Below are positions 1-6,536 of a DNA stretch of 11,347 nt, one piece after another (position 1 is the stretch's first letter; every line of letters starts with the position of its first letter). The translations under genes and the position numbers were made by a program. A model generated the notes under the pieces. That model was not told where the DNA came from, did no database searches, and saw only the letters and a list, made by a program, of their open reading frames with translations. This DNA is from Pelotomaculum sp. (lineage in GTDB: Bacteria > Bacillota > Desulfotomaculia > Desulfotomaculales > Pelotomaculaceae), in NCBI GenBank assembly GCA_003489345.1, contig DNIT01000192.1, positions 6,544-17,890 on the forward strand, given 5' to 3'.

Positions 1-880
1 AGCCAAGGGCCGCAACTATTGAAGTAGGGGCAGCTAAAATGAAAGCACAGGGGCATCCGACGATTAAGACGGTAATGGCCCGGTGGATATCACCGGTTAC
101 CAGGTACACTGCCAAACTGATGCTCACAATTAAAGGGGTAAAGTATCGTGCGTACTTATCGGCCACTCTTAAGATTGGGGCACGTGTTTGTTCGGCTTCC
201 TGTACCAGCCGGATCAACTTGCCAAAATTTGTTTCCTCTCCAACCTTTTCCACCCTTACTACCAGCATCCCGGAGTAATTGGTCGACCCGGCGTAAACAA
301 CGTCACCCGGGCATTTATCAACCGGTAAGGACTCTCCTGTAAGGGAAGCCTGGTTTATTGCGGCTGAACCCCGCACTACGACTCCGTCTATCGGCACTTG
401 CTCACCGGGTCGTATAACCACAAGTTCGCCAGGATGTATCTCAGTCAGAGGCACGCTGGTTTCCACGCCGTCACGAAGGATGGTTGCCTGTACAGGGTTC
501 AAGCTGATTAACGACTGAATCGCTGTTCGGGCGCGCTGAGATGTAAACTCTTCAAGCAGTGAGCCAAGTACCATGATAAAGGCTACCACCGAGGCGGATA
601 AGTACTCACCTATGGCAACAGAGGCAAGGATCGCCAGGCTTACCAATTCGTCAACATTAGACTGCCTGGCCCACAGGCCTTTCAACGCGCCCCAAATAAT
701 CGGTCCTCCCAGTATCACTACGGCAGTCAGGGCCAATACGGTAGATAAGAGTTGGTTCATGTTCATCTTATCGAGGATGAAGCTGCCGGCGATTAATAAT
801 GTACCGGCAGCGGTCAGGTAAAACTCTTTTATACTCAATAATTCCCGGAATTTACCTGGTTGTGCAAAGCGGCCAATCAT
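1..880 (-). CDS. Heavy-metal translocating P1B-type ATPase, N-terminal part (cut by window edge)
   Basis: Membrane pump that would use ATP to export a soft metal cation (Zn, Cd, Pb or Cu class). The 293 codons visible were translated by hand from the minus strand. About four membrane segments come first (residues about 18-36, 44-64, 78-92 and 93-109). The actuator domain follows, with TGES at 181-184, then two more segments (about 247-262 and 267-290), the second holding the metal-binding Cys-Pro-Cys at 276-278. This order is diagnostic of P1B ATPases. The phosphorylation (DKTG) and nucleotide-binding domains lie beyond the edge. There is no N-terminal CxxC metal-binding domain, only about 20 residues before the first segment. 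The ATG at 880-878 has a GGGAGAGG ribosome site 5 bases upstream. The gene follows marR by 36 bases, so it is probably co-transcribed. CPC does not separate Cu from Zn/Cd; the His-rich regulator next door leans toward Zn/Cd, by inference. Confidence 0.93.
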   Translation of the reverse strand, partial: MIGRFAQPGKFRELLSIKEFYLTAAGTLLIAGSFILDKMNMNQLLSTVLALTAVVILGGPIIWGALKGLWARQSNVDELVSLAILASVAIGEYLSASVVAFIMVLGSLLEEFTSQRARTAIQSLISLNPVQATILRDGVETSVPLTEIHPGELVVIRPGEQVPIDGVVVRGSAAINQASLTGESLPVDKCPGDVVYAGSTNYSGMLVVRVEKVGEETNFGKLIRLVQEAEQTRAPILRVADKYARYFTPLIVSISLAVYLVTGDIHRAITVLIVGCPCAFILAAPTSIVAALG

Positions 881-916
881 TACATCCTCTCCCTTGCTGT
901 TAATAGAAATCGGCTG

Positions 917-1336
917 TTAGAATATCCCGGAATTAATTTTTTTAAGGATGGCTTGCATTTGAGTGGCTTCTTCCTCTGAAAGGACTGATAATATTTGTTC
1001 TGTCAGGGTTTGGTGGTATCGGTGGTGTTCATTATATGCCTTTAATCCCTTGTCGGTCAGGCTAATTAAAAAAATCCGGCGGTCCTCCCTGGTCGACTCC
1101 CTCTGGGCGTATTTCTTTTTCTCCAGCCTGTCCACTGTAACCGTGGTGGTACCGGTAGTTACACCTAATTTCTGGGCAAGGCTTTTCATGTTCATCTGAC
1201 CGTACTGTCCTAAAATCTCGATGGAGTGGGCTTCAGATACTGTTAAATCACTGGTCCGGATCACCGAATTCTCCCACGAGGAGAACCCGTTGAAGAAATG
1301 TAAAAGCTCATTTGTCAGTTCCTCCAGGATTTCCAT
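917..1336 (-). CDS. MarR-family winged-helix regulator, possible AdcR/ZitR-like metal sensor
   Basis: Dimeric DNA-binding repressor, 139 residues, normal MarR length. The winged helix spans about residues 48-97: MKSLAQKLGV, then a recognition helix around TGTTTVTVDRLEKKK (62-75) and the wing STREDRRIFLISLT (81-94). His residues at 37, 104, 105 and 108 sit where AdcR (from memory) has its zinc ligands, including the H-x3-H pair (here 104/108) in the helix after the wing. The ATG at 1336 was chosen because GGGAGGTGA lies 5 bases upstream; the frame stays open to a farther ATG at 1393 that has no ribosome site. It is the first gene before the P1B ATPase, and its promoter lies in repeated ATCAAA elements that suggest autoregulation. 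MarR membership is certain; metal sensing is inferred. The alternative is a generic MarR responding to an organic ligand. Confidence 0.93.
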   Translation of the reverse strand: MEILEELTNELLHFFNGFSSWENSVIRTSDLTVSEAHSIEILGQYGQMNMKSLAQKLGVTTGTTTVTVDRLEKKKYAQRESTREDRRIFLISLTDKGLKAYNEHHRYHQTLTEQILSVLSEEEATQMQAILKKINSGIF

Positions 1337-1404
1337 AACAGTCACCTCCCATATATTTCCTGTAATCTCAGCCAATAATAGTTTGATTCTCAAATAAATA
1401 TATC

Positions 1405-1442
1405 ATCAAATATTATAAATATCAAACATTATTTTTATCAAA
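1405..1442. repeat. Direct repeats of 16-base period (candidate MarR operators)
   Basis: ATCAAA occurs at 1405, 1421 and 1437, exactly 16 bases apart. The first two units (1405-1420 and 1421-1436) match at 12 of 16 positions, ATCAAAYATTAT plus W3T. The third conserves mainly the ATCAAA core. A weaker CTCAAAT lies one further period away at 1389. The spacing is about one and a half helical turns. The repeats cover the -35 to -10 region of the marR promoter, as an operator array would. Confidence 0.6.
1412..1441 (-). promoter_or_regulatory. Sigma-A type promoter of marR-ATPase operon
   Basis: On the minus strand, TTGATA (complement of 1436-1441) is the -35 box. It is separated by 18 bases from a perfect TATAAT -10 box (complement of 1412-1417). 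Transcription would begin near 1405, giving a leader of about 70 bases before the ATG at 1336. The boxes overlap the 16-base repeats. Confidence 0.6.
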
Positions 1443-1573
1443 ATAACGAATCGGTGCGCATTATATAAAAATTTTAGTGGATTTTATCTTTACCGGATAT
1501 CCAAACGGCTAAAGCGATTTCAACGCTGACTGAAATTTGTTTTTTCAATGGCAATTGAATGGTATATTAATGA

Positions 1574-1589
1574 GCCGGCGAAAGCCGGC
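1574..1589 (+). terminator. GCCGGC hairpin with GAAA tetraloop in the intergenic region
   Basis: GCCGGC at 1574-1579 and 1584-1589 pair perfectly around a GAAA loop, followed by ATTTCCTTATTTT. It lies about 70 bases before the SWIM gene. It could be a weak terminator or attenuator, or a stabilising hairpin in that gene's leader. A weak TTTTCA-17-TATTAA promoter-like pair (1542-1570) lies just upstream. The rest of 1443-1661 shows only a 6-base inverted repeat, ACTTAT-TTG-ATAAGT at 1618-1632, a possible operator. Confidence 0.35.
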
Positions 1590-1661
1590 ATTTCCTTATT
1601 TTCTCGATCTATGGTAAACTTATTTGATAAGTATTTATATACACATTAAGGGTGCCTATCT

Positions 1662-3248
1662 ATGTATGTGGATCAGATTCCCAACGAAAAAATGTTGATC
1701 ATGGCCGCTGAGGCAACCCGCTGCATGGATCCCGAATCATATGAGAAGGGGAGGAGCCTCTACGAGCGCAACCGGATCAAATGGGTCAAAATATTTGGGC
1801 CGCGTGTTTACGCCGCAGTTGACGACGGCAAAATGTATACTGTGACCATACACATTGATAATTTCTCCCAAAGCTCCTGCACCTGTGCAAAAAAGCGTCT
1901 TTGTGAACATATTGCCGCCGTGTTTATTCATTATCACGACCCCTGGCTGATGGAAAATAAGATTAAGAAAACTCCCCTTAAAAAGTCCTCCCTTTATATG
2001 AAAAATCAAGCCGGCCATGGTGTTCCCCGCATGGAAGGGCCTGTTGAGCTCTGGTACGATTATTTTGAGATTGCCTACAGCCGGATCAGGGAGTCCCGCA
2101 AAAGGCCTTCTCAATCATTTTCGGATTTTTTTGCCAGCGAATTGTATTTTAGGGCCAGGTTGTATGACGAATTTGTCGATGTGGTAAGCGTTTATTGCCA
2201 AAGCTGGCCTTCTTTAAACAGCGCCTTATACCGGTTTCACAGCAACCTGTTTTTTATGGACATGCTGGAAAAACAGATAAAGGATGTTAAACCTGCATAC
2301 GTGGACCATTATCAAATGGAAGAAATATGGGATGACTTTATGCAGTCCTACGCAGCCATTCTGTCCAGCAAGCAGAAGGAAAAAGATCAACCGTTGTTTC
2401 AGACGTTTCTGCAAAAAGCTGTTGAGGTTACCCGCGAACGTCTTTTTCAAATGAAAGCCCCGTTATTTAACTGGTTAATGCTTTACCGCCTGCTGTGTCT
2501 TACTTCATTTAGTGATTGCCTGGAACAAGAGACACTTTACCTGGAAGAACTCATGGCGAAGCTTAAGACAAAGCAGCAAACTTATTATTACGCGGCCCTG
2601 GGGCTGGCCGGTCTGAGATTGGCTGCGGGCAGGGAAGACGATGCCCTGTCCGTGCTGCAGCAGCTTAAAGAAAAAAGCGTAGATGACATGCTCTTTTACC
2701 TGGAGTATTTTGCCGGTGCGGAAGAATGGGACAAACTCCTGGTGTGGGTCAGCTGGTTGTCTCCTGATATAAAGGAAGCAAGAACCGTTGTTTTTGAGGA
2801 TATTTGCAAGTACTGTCTCCAGGCGGTTGAAAACAGCAAGTATGATCAGGAATTTATCGGGCTCATTCGCTCCTGGCTGCCCCGCAGCCTGGATTGCTAT
2901 GCCGAATACCTGTTGGAAGAGGGCCTGTTTAGAGAATGGGTTGAATTGAACATAACTTACCGCGGGTACACCTGGGATAGTATAGACAAAAATGATTTAC
3001 AACTCATCGAAGCCAGGGAACCGGCCGTTCTGATACCCCTTTATCATCAGTGGTCGGCGATGCTTATTGAGGGGAAAACCCGGAAATCTTACCAGGCGGC
3101 AGTGAGGCTTCTGAAAAAACTGCGCGCGCTCTATAACAAAAGCAAGGCCATCAAGGAATGGAACACGTTTATTTACAGCCTGGCTGCACAATATCCGCGG
3201 ATGAGGGCGCTGCAGGAAGAACTGCGGAAAGGAAAGCTGATATCTTAA
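1662..3248 (+). CDS. SWIM zinc-finger protein (YwqB-like), partner of SNF2 ATPase
   Basis: A 528-residue cytoplasmic protein. The SWIM motif CxCx5CxH is intact near the N terminus (Cys73, Cys75, Cys81, His83) and should bind one zinc; SWIM domains are thought to bind DNA or protein. The rest has no motif I recognise. It reads as a long helical array rich in Leu, Tyr and Trp, resembling TPR-like scaffolds (for example around 300-350). The ATG at 1662 has AAGGGTG 7 bases upstream. The stop codon shares one base with the start of the downstream SNF2 gene (TAATG), so the two are translationally coupled, implying a stoichiometric complex. Bacillus subtilis has an adjacent SWIM/SNF2 pair, YwqB/YwqA (recalled, not searched). 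The SWIM call is firm; the cellular role is not established by the sequence. Confidence 0.93.
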   Translation: MYVDQIPNEKMLIMAAEATRCMDPESYEKGRSLYERNRIKWVKIFGPRVYAAVDDGKMYTVTIHIDNFSQSSCTCAKKRLCEHIAAVFIHYHDPWLMENKIKKTPLKKSSLYMKNQAGHGVPRMEGPVELWYDYFEIAYSRIRESRKRPSQSFSDFFASELYFRARLYDEFVDVVSVYCQSWPSLNSALYRFHSNLFFMDMLEKQIKDVKPAYVDHYQMEEIWDDFMQSYAAILSSKQKEKDQPLFQTFLQKAVEVTRERLFQMKAPLFNWLMLYRLLCLTSFSDCLEQETLYLEELMAKLKTKQQTYYYAALGLAGLRLAAGREDDALSVLQQLKEKSVDDMLFYLEYFAGAEEWDKLLVWVSWLSPDIKEARTVVFEDICKYCLQAVENSKYDQEFIGLIRSWLPRSLDCYAEYLLEEGLFREWVELNITYRGYTWDSIDKNDLQLIEAREPAVLIPLYHQWSAMLIEGKTRKSYQAAVRLLKKLRALYNKSKAIKEWNTFIYSLAAQYPRMRALQEELRKGKLIS

Positions 3249-6091
3249 TGCCGGATAACAGCATCAGCGTTTATTCAGAATGGCTGCCCGGCAAGGGCTT
3301 TATGCTCTGGGCTGGGGACAGCGATCACAAAACAGTTTTTCATGAATTGAAGTACCTGCTTTTTGCCAGGCACAAAGCTACTTATTACGGAACCTTTGTT
3401 GACACCGGCAATCACCGGGGCAGGGAGGTTCTTTATCTTTCTCCCCTGACCTCCCTGGACTTTTTCACCACCCGGACCTGGTCCGGTGAAGTGACCTGGC
3501 AGTGGAGCGATGAGATTCGTACATTGATGGAAACAGCGCCATTGTTCAGAAAGGCCCTGGCCGGCGGCTACTGGAAACCCGATTTCGACAAGTGGCGGGA
3601 AGGCAGGCGAGGGTGGCGCATGGATTGGGAGCGCGGCTCCGCTTTCGGAGACCTGCCTGACAAAATTCCCTTTATTGATGAATGGGCCGACCTGATCATC
3701 AATGCTCTGATCGAACATAAACCGGAAATCAACCGGGCCTGGGAAAAGATTCTGTCGTCCTGCCCGGCGCTTGCTGCCAGCCAGGATAGGAGTCAGCCTT
3801 TAAGCGGTGATGAAGAAACCTGGCTGGAAGCCGCAGGCTGGAAGCAAGACCGCACCCCTTTTCGAACCTGCCTGGAGCTTGCGGAACCGGAAGGGGAAAA
3901 CGCCGGTTGGCTGCTTAATATTATGTTGCAGGACAAAGAGGACCGCGGCAGCCTGGCTGTCTGGGAGCCCGGCGCAATGCGCCCGGATTGGCAAAAGTAT
4001 GGCGGGCGTGTCAAACGAGATATTCAGAAATGGATCAACATCCTGCCGTGGCTGGAGGATAGCACTGGAAAAGAGGATGAGGGGGCGTACGGACTGCGCC
4101 GGGAGCTTAATGAGATTGAGGCCTGGGAATTTCTCAATACCGGCAGTATCCAGCTGGCGCAGGCCGGCCACATCGTCTTTCTGCCCAGATGGTGGAAAGA
4201 AGTCCAAAAGCTCGTGCCGACTCTTAAAATCAAAACCCGCTCCCCGGGGAGAGCATCGCAAGAAAGCCTCCTGGGAGTCGGCCAGCTCGTGCAATTTGAC
4301 TGGAATCTGGCTGTCGGCGGCCTGGAACTGCCGGAAGAAGAGTTCAGGAAGCTGGTGGCAAAAAAACGGCGCCTGGTACAGATCCAGGGCAAGTGGATAC
4401 AGCTTGACCCGTCTTTTATAAAGAAAATCCAGCAATACCTTCGTAAAAGGAAAGGAATTTCACTGGGTGAAATTCTGCATATGCGCCTATCCGCTCCGGT
4501 TGCCGACCCGGCTTCGGAGCAGGAGGCCGATGCGGCGGAAGCGCTGCATGTTGAGGTGGAACTCAGTGGACAACTCGCTCAAATGGTGGAACAATTAAAC
4601 CGCCTGGACCAGATTCCCATTCTTGAAACGATAGCTTCTTTTCACGGCACGCTTAGAAAGTACCAGCTTGCAGGCGCCTCCTGGCTGTTATTTCTGCGCC
4701 GCTTCGGTCTGGGCGGTTGCCTGGCCGATGACATGGGACTCGGGAAAACAATCCAATGGATCGCCTACTTGTTGAAAGCCAGGGAAAACGAAAATCTTTC
4801 TTACCCGTCGCTATTGATTTGTCCGACTTCAGTGCTGGGCAACTGGCAGAAGGAGTTGGCCCGTTTTGCACCGTCTCTTAAGGCACATCTTCACTATGGT
4901 CCGCTGCGTGCGAAAGGGGTTGATTTTCTTCCGTCTATTGAAGGCGCCCACCTGGTGATTACTTCCTATAATCTGGCGCATATAGACGAAGAGGAATTGT
5001 CCTCGGTAGAATGGGACTCTATCTGTCTGGACGAAGCGCAGAACATTAAGAACGCTTCTACCAAACAGGCTGCCGCGGTGCGCAAATTTAAAGGACGTCA
5101 TCGCATTGCCATGACCGGCACGCCGATAGAAAACCGACTGACCGAGCTGTGGTCGCTTTTCGACTTTATCAATCCCGGCTATCTCGGCAGCAGCAAGGAG
5201 TTTAACCGCAGCTTCATCAGCGCAATTGAGAAAAAAGGAGACGCGGCAGATATCGGACGGGTGCAAAAGCTGATCCGCCCGTTCCTGCTGAGAAGGGTAA
5301 AAAATGACCCGGCCATCGAGCTGGACCTGCCGGAAAAGCAGGAACAAAAAGAATACATTCCCTTGACCGTGGAACAGGCGTCTCTTTACGAGAGCGTATT
5401 GGAAGACCTGTTTAATAAACTGGAGAACTCAGACGGCATGGCCCGGCGGGGTCTAATCCTGTCCACGCTGATGAAGCTGAAGCAAATCTGTGATCACCCG
5501 GCGCTTTTTCTCAAAGAAGAACCGCTTGAAAGCATCCATGCAGGTTCCAAAAAAGTTGAGCGTCTTCTGGAAATGATTGCGGAGCTGCGCCAGCGGGGAG
5601 ACCGCTGCCTCATTTTTACGCAGTTTGTCAGGATGGGACAATTGCTCCAGGAAGTTATACTGAAAGAGCTCGGGGAAGAGTCTTATTACCTGCATGGCGG
5701 TACTCCCAGGAAGGAGCGGGACGAAATGGTAACCCGTTTTCAGGATACAGGCCCAAGCAATTGCAGTATTTTTATACTGTCACTCAAAGCGGGCGGCCTT
5801 GGCTTAAACCTCACTGCCGCTAACCATGTCTTTCATTTTGACCGCTGGTGGAACCCTGCCGTGGAGAACCAGGCCACCGACCGCTCGCACCGGATCGGCC
5901 AGAACCGTCACGTCATGGTCCATAAATTCATAAGCCTGGGCACGATGGAAGAACGCATCGACGAAGTATTGGAGCGTAAGTCGATCCTGAATGAGCAAAT
6001 CATCGGCGCCGGTGAAGCCTGGATAACGGAGATCTCCACCAGTGAGCTGCGGGAGCTTTTCTCCCTCCGCAAGGAATGGGTCGGCGCCTAA
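3248..6091 (+). CDS. SNF2/RapA-type DEAD-like ATPase (YwqA-like helicase)
   Basis: A 947-residue double-stranded nucleic-acid translocase. Residues 1 to about 430 form the bacterial SNF2-associated N-terminal region (for example VQFDWNLAVGGLELP near 350). The ATPase core follows: motif I GLGKT at 497-501, motif II DEAQ at 595-598, motif III TGTPIENRLTELW near 625-637, motif IV LIFTQF, motif V SLKAGGLGLNL and motif VI QATDRSHRIGQ at 875-885. All are intact, so it should hydrolyse ATP. Likely roles, from family knowledge, are remodelling of RNA polymerase-DNA or other protein-DNA complexes. The start is ATG 3248, overlapping the upstream stop by one base. The frame stays open to an ATG at 3158, but that would overlap the SWIM gene by 91 bases. 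No good ribosome site sits at normal spacing (GGAAAG is 12-14 bases away), which fits translational coupling. It is not a strand-separating helicase by family. Confidence 0.95.
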   Translation: MPDNSISVYSEWLPGKGFMLWAGDSDHKTVFHELKYLLFARHKATYYGTFVDTGNHRGREVLYLSPLTSLDFFTTRTWSGEVTWQWSDEIRTLMETAPLFRKALAGGYWKPDFDKWREGRRGWRMDWERGSAFGDLPDKIPFIDEWADLIINALIEHKPEINRAWEKILSSCPALAASQDRSQPLSGDEETWLEAAGWKQDRTPFRTCLELAEPEGENAGWLLNIMLQDKEDRGSLAVWEPGAMRPDWQKYGGRVKRDIQKWINILPWLEDSTGKEDEGAYGLRRELNEIEAWEFLNTGSIQLAQAGHIVFLPRWWKEVQKLVPTLKIKTRSPGRASQESLLGVGQLVQFDWNLAVGGLELPEEEFRKLVAKKRRLVQIQGKWIQLDPSFIKKIQQYLRKRKGISLGEILHMRLSAPVADPASEQEADAAEALHVEVELSGQLAQMVEQLNRLDQIPILETIASFHGTLRKYQLAGASWLLFLRRFGLGGCLADDMGLGKTIQWIAYLLKARENENLSYPSLLICPTSVLGNWQKELARFAPSLKAHLHYGPLRAKGVDFLPSIEGAHLVITSYNLAHIDEEELSSVEWDSICLDEAQNIKNASTKQAAAVRKFKGRHRIAMTGTPIENRLTELWSLFDFINPGYLGSSKEFNRSFISAIEKKGDAADIGRVQKLIRPFLLRRVKNDPAIELDLPEKQEQKEYIPLTVEQASLYESVLEDLFNKLENSDGMARRGLILSTLMKLKQICDHPALFLKEEPLESIHAGSKKVERLLEMIAELRQRGDRCLIFTQFVRMGQLLQEVILKELGEESYYLHGGTPRKERDEMVTRFQDTGPSNCSIFILSLKAGGLGLNLTAANHVFHFDRWWNPAVENQATDRSHRIGQNRHVMVHKFISLGTMEERIDEVLERKSILNEQIIGAGEAWITEISTSELRELFSLRKEWVGA

Positions 6092-6123
6092 AATATCGGG
6101 AGCCTGTAACAGGGAGGATACAA

Positions 6124-6297
6124 GTGGGACGCAAGAAGAAAGAGAAAAAAAAGAAAAAGGCCCCGGCTGTGAAAAACACCGTCGCCGTGATCAAAAATAC
6201 CACCGTTGGTTCCGCCCAGCCGGACCAGCTGGACCTCAGACATCTCTCTGACGACTGGCGGGAATTTTACCGTCAGGTGATTGACCAGGTGCGATAA
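6124..6297 (+). CDS. Small lysine-rich protein at end of SWIM-SNF2 operon
   Basis: A 57-residue protein I do not recognise. The GTG start at 6124 has a strong GGGAGG site 6 bases upstream, which is the main reason to call it real, and it begins 32 bases after the SNF2 stop. Residues 3-13 are almost all Lys/Arg (RKKKEKKKKKA). A short hydrophobic/Thr stretch follows (KNTVAVIKNTTV), then an acidic amphipathic C terminus (LRHLSDDWREFYRQVIDQV). A basic tail plus a folded helix suggests nucleic-acid or protein contact, perhaps with the SNF2 partner; this is inference only. No Cys, no membrane segment. The same frame stays open to an ATG at 6076 inside the SNF2 gene, but without a ribosome site. Confidence 0.72.
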   Translation: MGRKKKEKKKKKAPAVKNTVAVIKNTTVGSAQPDQLDLRHLSDDWREFYRQVIDQVR

Positions 6298-6372
6298 CAG
6301 GAATTCTTGCTGTTGGTTCCTGAACATGCATTGGCTTCCGTTTTTTCATGGAGGCTTTTTATACGGCTTCTT

Positions 6373-6400
6373 AAGGGGATGGCATTGACCATCTCCTTTT
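6373..6400 (+). terminator. Intrinsic terminator after the SWIM-SNF2 operon
   Basis: AAGGGGATGG (6373-6382) pairs with CCATCTCCTT (6389-6398) around a CATTGA loop, with one G-U pair, and runs into TTTT (6397-6400). It lies 76 bases past the stop of the small gene. The U tract is short, so efficiency may be modest. Confidence 0.5.
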
Positions 6401-6423
6401 GCGTGCAGGTTGCTTTGTTGCCT

Positions 6424-6473
6424 GGCGTCATTGTAAAGGACATCCATTTAAATGACGCCGAAGCCATTTTTTT
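6424..6473 (+). terminator. Second hairpin with T-run before capA
   Basis: GGCGTCATT (6424-6432) is perfectly complementary to AATGACGCC (6451-6459), with an 18-base loop. A T7 run (6467-6473) follows 7 bases after the stem. The wide loop and the gap make it an imperfect terminator; it may back up the first one or insulate capA. The rest of 6298-6503 shows no convincing gene. Confidence 0.4.
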
Positions 6474-6486
6474 GAATATCATATTA

Positions 6487-6521
6487 TTCCCATGAAGCCA
6501 TATAATGGATTATAATCCATT
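6487..6521 (+). promoter_or_regulatory. Putative capA promoter with 18-base perfect palindrome
   Basis: AATGGATTATAATCCATT at 6504-6521 is its own reverse complement over all 18 bases. It contains TATAAT (6511-6516), with a weak -35 TTCCCA (6487-6492) 18 bases upstream. The start of transcription would be near 6523, about 14 bases before the ATG, just enough to include the GAGGTGG ribosome site. A dimeric repressor on this palindrome would block the -10 box. No regulator gene is adjacent. Confidence 0.5.
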
Positions 6522-6536
6522 TATAGAGGTGGTGGG

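Noticed and set aside
1337..1393. Longer MarR start at 1393
   Set aside because: No ribosome site there, whereas GGGAGGTGA precedes the ATG at 1336. The extra residues lie in the probable leader and extend beyond normal MarR length.
3158..3247. Upstream ATG giving the SNF2 protein 30 more residues
   Set aside because: It would overlap the SWIM gene by 91 bases in another frame. The added residues do not look like family sequence, and the TAATG stop/start overlap at 3246-3250 is the typical coupled arrangement.
3807..4421. Long alternative open frames on both strands inside the SNF2 gene
   Set aside because: Overlapped by a gene with complete family motifs; their composition reflects the codon bias of the real frame.
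6307..6495. 62-codon open frame between the SWIM-SNF2 operon and capA
   Set aside because: It starts with TTG without a ribosome site and runs through two hairpins with T-runs, so it reads as intergenic sequence that happens to be open.
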